NCBI GenBank assembly: GCA_003214055.1 | Contig: QCMD01000006.1 | Span: 1-64,000, forward strand | Direction of reading: 5' to 3' | DNA length: 64,000 nucleotides | DNA from: Prochlorococcus sp. AG-418-K17 | GTDB taxonomy: Bacteria > Cyanobacteriota > Cyanobacteriia > PCC-6307 > Cyanobiaceae | In this document: piece after piece, positions 59,904 to 64,000 of the stretch | Numbering within the stretch: position 1 is the stretch's first letter | Layout: every line of letters begins with the position of its first letter | Notes under the pieces: generated by a model | The model's database searches: none | Told to the model about the DNA's origin: nothing | What the model saw: the letters and a program-made list of their open reading frames with translations, nothing else | Program-made: the position numbers and the translations under genes

Positions 59904-61017
59904 GAAGTTCTAAATAAAAAATATTTTTCTTATTGAGATTTTTTAACTCCACAACATCATTAATTGAAGACTTTTCAAGCAAATTCAAGTCTCCTCCAAT
60001 TTGTTGCGCTAATTTCCTCGCTAAAAAAAGTCCCACCCCAGTACCATCCTTTTTCTTAGAAGCCGATCCTCTAAAACCTTTTTGAAAAATCTTCTCATTT
60101 TCATTTTTTGATATTTTTTTACCATCATCAAATATGCATAAACCTTTATTAGTTATGAATATTCCAATCTCAGCGTCTTTTTGAGCATATTTAAAAGCAT
60201 TTTCTAATAGATTGGCAACAATCTCTGCAATTACAATAAATTTTGCCTTTACTGGTGATAAGGTCCAATCTGGCCAAAGAGAAGGTTCAGTCCAATCTCT
60301 ATTCTCTAATTTCGCGTTCGCTTCACCTCTTTCTAGAATAGGTTTCAACAAACTCTGAATAGTAATTACCTTTTTATTATCTAAATTTGGTGGTAAAAGT
60401 AATCTTTCTTCTCCAATTTCTAAAGGAAGTTGAATAGGCGTATTTAATTGCGCAAAAGAGTCCATATATTGATTAATTTGCTTTTGCTCTATTATCATGC
60501 GTTCGACTATTTCAATGGAATCATCATCTGAACCAAGTCTTTTGATTAGTAATTTTGCATAAGTCCTAAGTGCAGCCAATGGATTCCTCAATTGATGGAT
60601 TATGACATTGACCTGATTTTTCAAATAAGTGATTTCTTCATTCTTATTTTGACGTTCTAATTCGATAGAAACGCATTTAGCTAAAGATAGTGAAAGTGCT
60701 TTTAATCTAGAATCAAGAGATACTGGCCAATTACCCCCTTTCAAATCAGTTTCTACTCTAAGGACACCAAGAAGAATATCGTTTTCCTGAAGTGGGTACC
60801 ATCTTCTATTAGGAGAAGAAACTTTTAGTGAGGGATCATCTTCTATTGATATTAGAATCCTATCAATTTGTGGCCATTGACCAATCATTTCAAAAGATGC
60901 TTTAGTTCCTTGCTTAGCTGAAGCAAGATACATCACTAAATGAGTAACTCCCATTGAGCAACCAAAACTCTCTAGCTGTTTTGTAATAAGTTCTTCAAAT
61001 TTTTTTGAGAGATTCAT
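59881..61017 (-). CDS. Sensor histidine kinase, Hik2/CSK-like
   Basis: The 378-residue protein has a GAF-like N-terminal domain (about 1-120), an HisKA helix with phospho-acceptor His141 in IIHQLRNPLAALRTYAKLL, and a HATPase domain (N-box Asn273 in LLENAFKYAQ, G-box GTGVGLFLARKL). There is no membrane segment, so it is soluble. Cys20 in ESFGCSMGVTH matches the position of the conserved N-terminal cysteine reported to ligate an iron-sulfur cluster in Hik2/chloroplast sensor kinase, which reads plastoquinone redox state. That assignment is an inference; no partner regulator gene is adjacent. Confidence 0.8.
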   Translation of the reverse strand: MNLSKKFEELITKQLESFGCSMGVTHLVMYLASAKQGTKASFEMIGQWPQIDRILISIEDDPSLKVSSPNRRWYPLQENDILLGVLRVETDLKGGNWPVSLDSRLKALSLSLAKCVSIELERQNKNEEITYLKNQVNVIIHQLRNPLAALRTYAKLLIKRLGSDDDSIEIVERMIIEQKQINQYMDSFAQLNTPIQLPLEIGEERLLLPPNLDNKKVITIQSLLKPILERGEANAKLENRDWTEPSLWPDWTLSPVKAKFIVIAEIVANLLENAFKYAQKDAEIGIFITNKGLCIFDDGKKISKNENEKIFQKGFRGSASKKKDGTGVGLFLARKLAQQIGGDLNLLEKSSINDVVELKNLNKKNIFYLELPIKKLHA

Positions 61018-61065
61018 AATTAATGAAATTTTGAGTAATTTTTAGAAAAAAACTTGAAAAAGGGC

Positions 61066-61093
61066 TTGTAAAATATGAAAAAAGTATTAAGAT
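61066..61093 (+). promoter_or_regulatory. Candidate promoter for the 61268 gene
   Basis: TTGTAA and TAAGAT are 16 nt apart, a fair sigma-70 type match. If used, transcription would begin near 61100 and leave a ~165-nt 5' leader before the gene. Sequence match only. Confidence 0.4.
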
Positions 61094-61267
61094 ATATAAA
61101 GAGGTCTGACTTTAGCCAGCCTTAAATATGAATATTTGATCATATTCTAAGCTACATCAGGGGTTGATGGGTCCTCTATGTAATTTAAGTGAATTCAAAA
61201 TCACAGATATAAGATTAGTAAAAACAAATAAGACTAATCTCATTCATAATTTCAGGAGTCCCAATCA
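61094..61267 (+). other. Structured leader before the 61268 gene
   Basis: The stretch holds at least two inverted repeats: GAATAT/ATATTC (61130-61135 and 61142-61147) and AGATTAGT/ACTAATCT (61212-61219 and 61233-61240), plus a possible GG-CTG/CAG-CC hairpin near 61113-61131. A clear Shine-Dalgarno GGAG ends 9 nt before the ATG. Most gaps in this window are far shorter, so this may be a regulatory leader or contain a small RNA. Confidence 0.4.
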
Positions 61268-61636
61268 ATGTCAAAAAAAAGAAAAAGAATCAGCAGAAGA
61301 AGATTGGCTGGCCAAAGAGTGATGGCTCATGTACCTATTTATCATATCGAAACTGGCAAACATAAACCAGTTACAGCAGCAAGAAGATTTATAGCTGAAA
61401 ATAGTCTCTCTGCACCTTCAGTTTTCAACGTTCGCAGAAATGAACATACTACTGATAGGTTTTTTTGGGGTGAAAAAGGGTTATTTAGTGCGCAGTATGC
61501 AGAAGAAAATCATTTTTTATTTCCATCACTAAAAGTCGTAGTTGAAGGAATTGGTGAAGAAAAAATATTTGAAGGACTCGAACTTACTGCAGATGATTGG
61601 GAAGAGATTGAAGAATACGAATATGCTTTTGTTTAA
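61268..61636 (+). CDS. Conserved cyanobacterial protein with basic N-terminus (DUF3155-like)
   Basis: The 122-residue soluble protein starts with a very basic segment (MSKKRKRISRRRLAGQRVMA), then HVPIYHIETGKHKPVTAARRFIA and RRNEHTTDRFFWGEKGLFSAQYAEENHFLFPSL, and ends in an acidic tail (DDWEEIEEYEYAF). The basic head suggests nucleic-acid or ribosome contact. I recall this pattern in a cyanobacteria-only family (DUF3155-like) but cannot confirm it. It has its own long leader, suggesting regulation. Its stop overlaps the esterase gene by 4 bp. Confidence 0.72.
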   Translation: MSKKRKRISRRRLAGQRVMAHVPIYHIETGKHKPVTAARRFIAENSLSAPSVFNVRRNEHTTDRFFWGEKGLFSAQYAEENHFLFPSLKVVVEGIGEEKIFEGLELTADDWEEIEEYEYAFV

Positions 61637-62250
61637 AAAATTTTATTAATATTTAAACTTATATAATTAATTAAATTTGGATCAATTTGATGGGATCCAT
61701 TGAATTCTAATAATTCACAAAATTTAGAAGACTTACCTTTTACATTTTCATAAATAATCCTAGAAGCCTCTATAGGTACTACGTCATCGAATAAACCATG
61801 ACTAATAATCAATGGTGGGATTTTTTTTTCTGGGACCCAGTTTGGGTGAGGATATCCGCTGCAAGCAACAATTAATCCAAAATTTAATTTAAATCCTGCA
61901 TCAATTGCCATTGCCGCCCCCTGAGAGAACCCCAACAAAATTGTTTTTCTGAGAGGAATCTGATCAGTATCAAATTGTTTAAATGTACCTAAAAGTTTAT
62001 TTACTTCAACCTCAGCGCCATTCCAATCATGTGGGTACAATCCATACCACTGTCTTCCCTGACCACTTGGATGTAATCCAGGAGCCCTTAAAGAAATTAC
62101 TTCAAAATCAAGATTGATTTTTTCTGTAATCTCCTTTCCAAATTTTAAAAGGTCATTTGAATCGGCTCCCCAACCATGTACCAAAATAATTCTATGAGTT
62201 GCAGTTTGAGAGCTAATCGAGACAAATTCATGATTGATATCGTATTTCAT
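61633..62250 (-). CDS. Alpha/beta hydrolase (carboxylesterase/phospholipase-like)
   Basis: The 205-residue protein has HGWGADSNDLLKFG (oxyanion region), the nucleophile elbow GFSQGAAMAI, SHGLFDDVVPIEASR (catalytic Asp) and the terminal catalytic His in FNGSHQID, the order of the small serine esterase family related to carboxylesterase/acyl-protein thioesterase. No signal peptide. Divergent from purH by 33 bp. Substrate unknown. Confidence 0.87.
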   Translation of the reverse strand: MKYDINHEFVSISSQTATHRIILVHGWGADSNDLLKFGKEITEKINLDFEVISLRAPGLHPSGQGRQWYGLYPHDWNGAEVEVNKLLGTFKQFDTDQIPLRKTILLGFSQGAAMAIDAGFKLNFGLIVACSGYPHPNWVPEKKIPPLIISHGLFDDVVPIEASRIIYENVKGKSSKFCELLEFNGSHQIDPNLINYISLNINKIF

Positions 62251-62283
62251 GTTTATATTCTTAAGTAAGTAAACTTTCCCGTA

Positions 62284-63837
62284 ATGTCACCATTAGCTTT
62301 AGTAAGCGTCTCTGATAAAAAAAATATAATCCCATTTTGTATGGAATTGGTAGAACAACTTAATTATAAAATTCTATCAAGTGGAGGAACTGCCAATTAT
62401 CTAATAGAGGCAGGAATTCCAGTTATTAAAGTTGCAGATTTTACTAATTCTCCAGAAATCCTTGGAGGAAGAGTTAAAACTTTACATCCAAAAATACACG
62501 GGGGAATATTAGCTAAAAGATCTAATGAGGAACATAAAAGAGATATAGAAGCTAACGATCTTGAACTAATTGAATTGGTAGTTGTAAATTTATATCCTTT
62601 TAAGAAAACTGTAGAACAGGGATCTAAATGGGAAGATGCTATTGAAAATATCGATATCGGAGGACCATCAATGATTCGTTCTGCAGCTAAAAATCATAAA
62701 GACGTTTCCGTTTTAGTTGATCCTAGTCAATATCAAAATTTTCTTGAAGAAATTAAAAAAGGTGAGTTAAAGGAATCATATAAAGCAAAATTAGCCCTTG
62801 AAGCTTTTCAACATACGGCAGACTATGACGCTGCGATATCTAATTGGATAAGTAGAGAAAAAGGTTTACAATCTTCCAAATATATTGAATCCTATCCACT
62901 AATAAAAACCTTAAGGTATGGGGAAAATCCTCATCAAAAAGCTTTTTGGTATGGTTTGAGTAATGTTGGATGGAACTCAGCAGAACAATTACAAGGTAAA
63001 GAATTAAGTTATAACAATCTATTGGATCTTGAGTCTGCACTTTCAACAGTTTTAGAATTTGGCTATGCAGAAAAAAATGCACTTACAACAAAAACTTTTG
63101 CTTCTGTAATCCTAAAACACAATAATCCTTGTGGCGCTTCAATAAGTAATTCAGCTTCTCAAGCATTTTTGAATGCTTTAGAATGCGACTCAGTAAGTGC
63201 ATTTGGGGGAATAGTTGCTTTTAATTCAAATGTTGATGGTGAAGCCGCAAAAACCTTAAAAGATCTTTTCTTAGAGTGTGTTGTCGCTCCATCTTTTGAT
63301 GCAGAAGCTTTAGAAATTTTAAAATTCAAAAAGAATTTAAGAATTTTAAAGTTATCAAAATATCAACTTCCAAAAAAGAACCGAACTTCTACTAAATCAA
63401 TAATGGGAGGATTACTTGTTCAAGAAACTGATGATATTGAAGAAAAACCTGAAAATTGGATTTCAGTAACTAAAAAAAATCCGTGTAATCAAATAAATTT
63501 AGATCTAAATTTTGCATGGAAAATCTGTAAACACGTGAAATCAAATGCGATTGTTATTGCAAAAGACCAAAAAACTATTGGTATTGGAGCTGGACAAATG
63601 AATAGAGTTGGAGCTGCTAAAATTGCATTAAAAGCGGCTGGAAGGTTATGTTCTGATGCTGTTTTGGCCAGTGATGGATTTTTTCCATTTGCAGATACTG
63701 TAGAACTTGCAAATGAGTATGGTATTAAAGCAATTGTCCAACCTGGAGGAAGTTTAAGAGACCAAGAAAGTATTGATATGTGTAATTCGAAAGGAATTTC
63801 AATGATATTTACGCAAAAAAGGCATTTTTTGCATTAA
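62284..63837 (+). CDS. purH: Bifunctional AICAR formyltransferase/IMP cyclohydrolase (PurH)
   Basis: PurH performs the last two steps of IMP synthesis. The 517-residue protein has the MGS-like cyclohydrolase domain at the N-terminus (LALVSVSDKKNIIPF, SSGGTANYL, GGRVKTLHPKIHGGILA) and the AICARFT domain at the C-terminus (LRYGENPHQKA, ILKHNNPCGASI, DSVSAFGGIVAFN, IGIGAGQMNRVGAA and ASDGFFPFADTVELA). Normal length. It ends 1 bp before the convergent DoxX-like gene. Confidence 0.97.
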   Translation: MSPLALVSVSDKKNIIPFCMELVEQLNYKILSSGGTANYLIEAGIPVIKVADFTNSPEILGGRVKTLHPKIHGGILAKRSNEEHKRDIEANDLELIELVVVNLYPFKKTVEQGSKWEDAIENIDIGGPSMIRSAAKNHKDVSVLVDPSQYQNFLEEIKKGELKESYKAKLALEAFQHTADYDAAISNWISREKGLQSSKYIESYPLIKTLRYGENPHQKAFWYGLSNVGWNSAEQLQGKELSYNNLLDLESALSTVLEFGYAEKNALTTKTFASVILKHNNPCGASISNSASQAFLNALECDSVSAFGGIVAFNSNVDGEAAKTLKDLFLECVVAPSFDAEALEILKFKKNLRILKLSKYQLPKKNRTSTKSIMGGLLVQETDDIEEKPENWISVTKKNPCNQINLDLNFAWKICKHVKSNAIVIAKDQKTIGIGAGQMNRVGAAKIALKAAGRLCSDAVLASDGFFPFADTVELANEYGIKAIVQPGGSLRDQESIDMCNSKGISMIFTQKRHFLH

Positions 63838-63838
63838 A

Positions 63839-64000
63839 TTATGTTGATTTTGGATAATATGTAATTTTGTTAGTCTTTCGGAATAAAGAAAGCCTTCCAG
63901 GACCTGCGCATAAAAAGTAGAGAGATATAGCTCCATATATAAAAGATAATTCAAAGGCATAATTATGACCTTCAACTACTGCCAAAGGGAAACCTTCTAG
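63839..64000 (-). CDS. DoxX-like membrane protein, C-terminal end (truncated at window edge)
   Basis: The visible 53 residues read LEGFPLAVVEGHNYAFELSF, then IYGAISLYFLCAGPGRLSLF. The GHNYAFELSF-IYGAISLYFLCAGPGR pattern is typical of the last helix of DoxX-family proteins (small four-helix membrane proteins). The start lies beyond position 64000. Convergent with purH, 1 bp apart. Confidence 0.7.
   Translation of the reverse strand, partial: LEGFPLAVVEGHNYAFELSFIYGAISLYFLCAGPGRLSLFRKTNKITYYPKST

Overview
This AT-rich, gene-dense window is chromosomal DNA of a high-light-adapted Prochlorococcus marinus (marine picocyanobacterium). I infer this from: cyanobacterial photosystem and NDH-1 genes; a full rRNA operon with tRNA-Ile and tRNA-Ala in its spacer; streamlined gene spacing with many TTG/GTG starts; and a shrunken phycoerythrin beta subunit (CpeB) beside CpeS, typical of high-light clades. 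Strain-level identity cannot be fixed without alignment.

Layout. 1-1810: end of a LysM protein, psaE, mutM. 1818-6893: rRNA operon on the minus strand (16S, tRNA-Ile, tRNA-Ala, 23S, 5S), with a 23S processing stem and a 602-bp non-coding upstream region. 7496-14694: GH100 invertase, petD/petB (minus), ctpA, an HD-domain phosphohydrolase, and minCDE. 14759-17098: tRNA-Thr, then a minus-strand run of a tiny two-helix protein, tsaC-like, prmC, psbM and a ferredoxin. 17321-23366: psbB-psbT, nrdR, ribosomal protein S1, metK, a sugar kinase. 23457-26146: tRNA-Phe, two membrane/secreted proteins, a small gene, cpeS and cpeB. 26325-33291: uvrD helicase, CCA-adding-type enzyme, an NDH-SelD fusion, MTA phosphorylase. 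33335-37366: PSII cytochrome b559 cluster psbE-F-L-J with ycf48 and rubredoxin (PSII biogenesis block), then divergent ndhC-K-J. 37363-46548: YvcK-like protein, MCE/ABC lipid-transport pair, chlD, folK, NUDIX, photolyase, DegT aminotransferase. 46602-55191: redoxin, fabI, hisB, carotenoid oxygenase, rdgB, phosphohexomutase, a Cas4-like/HhH/DEDD exonuclease fusion, ygfZ, pyrE. 55333-64000: tRNA-Met, CorC-like protein, Gfo/Idh/MocA oxidoreductase, psbK, tgt, cobS, a Hik2/CSK-like histidine kinase, a small basic-N-terminus protein with a long structured leader, an esterase, purH, and the end of a DoxX-like gene.

Functional view. Most genes are core housekeeping. The clearest theme is the photosynthetic electron-transport chain and its maintenance: psaE, psbB, psbT, psbM, psbK, psbEFLJ, petBD, a ferredoxin, ndhCKJ, D1 processing (ctpA), PSII assembly (ycf48, rubA), chlorophyll synthesis (chlD) and a probable redox-sensing kinase. 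I see no insertion sequence, prophage, CRISPR array or plasmid feature. I found no clearly new multi-gene system. The items most worth a second look are the degenerate cpeB, the Cas4-like/exonuclease fusion whose nuclease motif looks eroded, the structured leader at 61094-61267, the nested palindrome before metK, the 10-bp divergent selD/mtnP gap, and small genes easily missed by gene callers.
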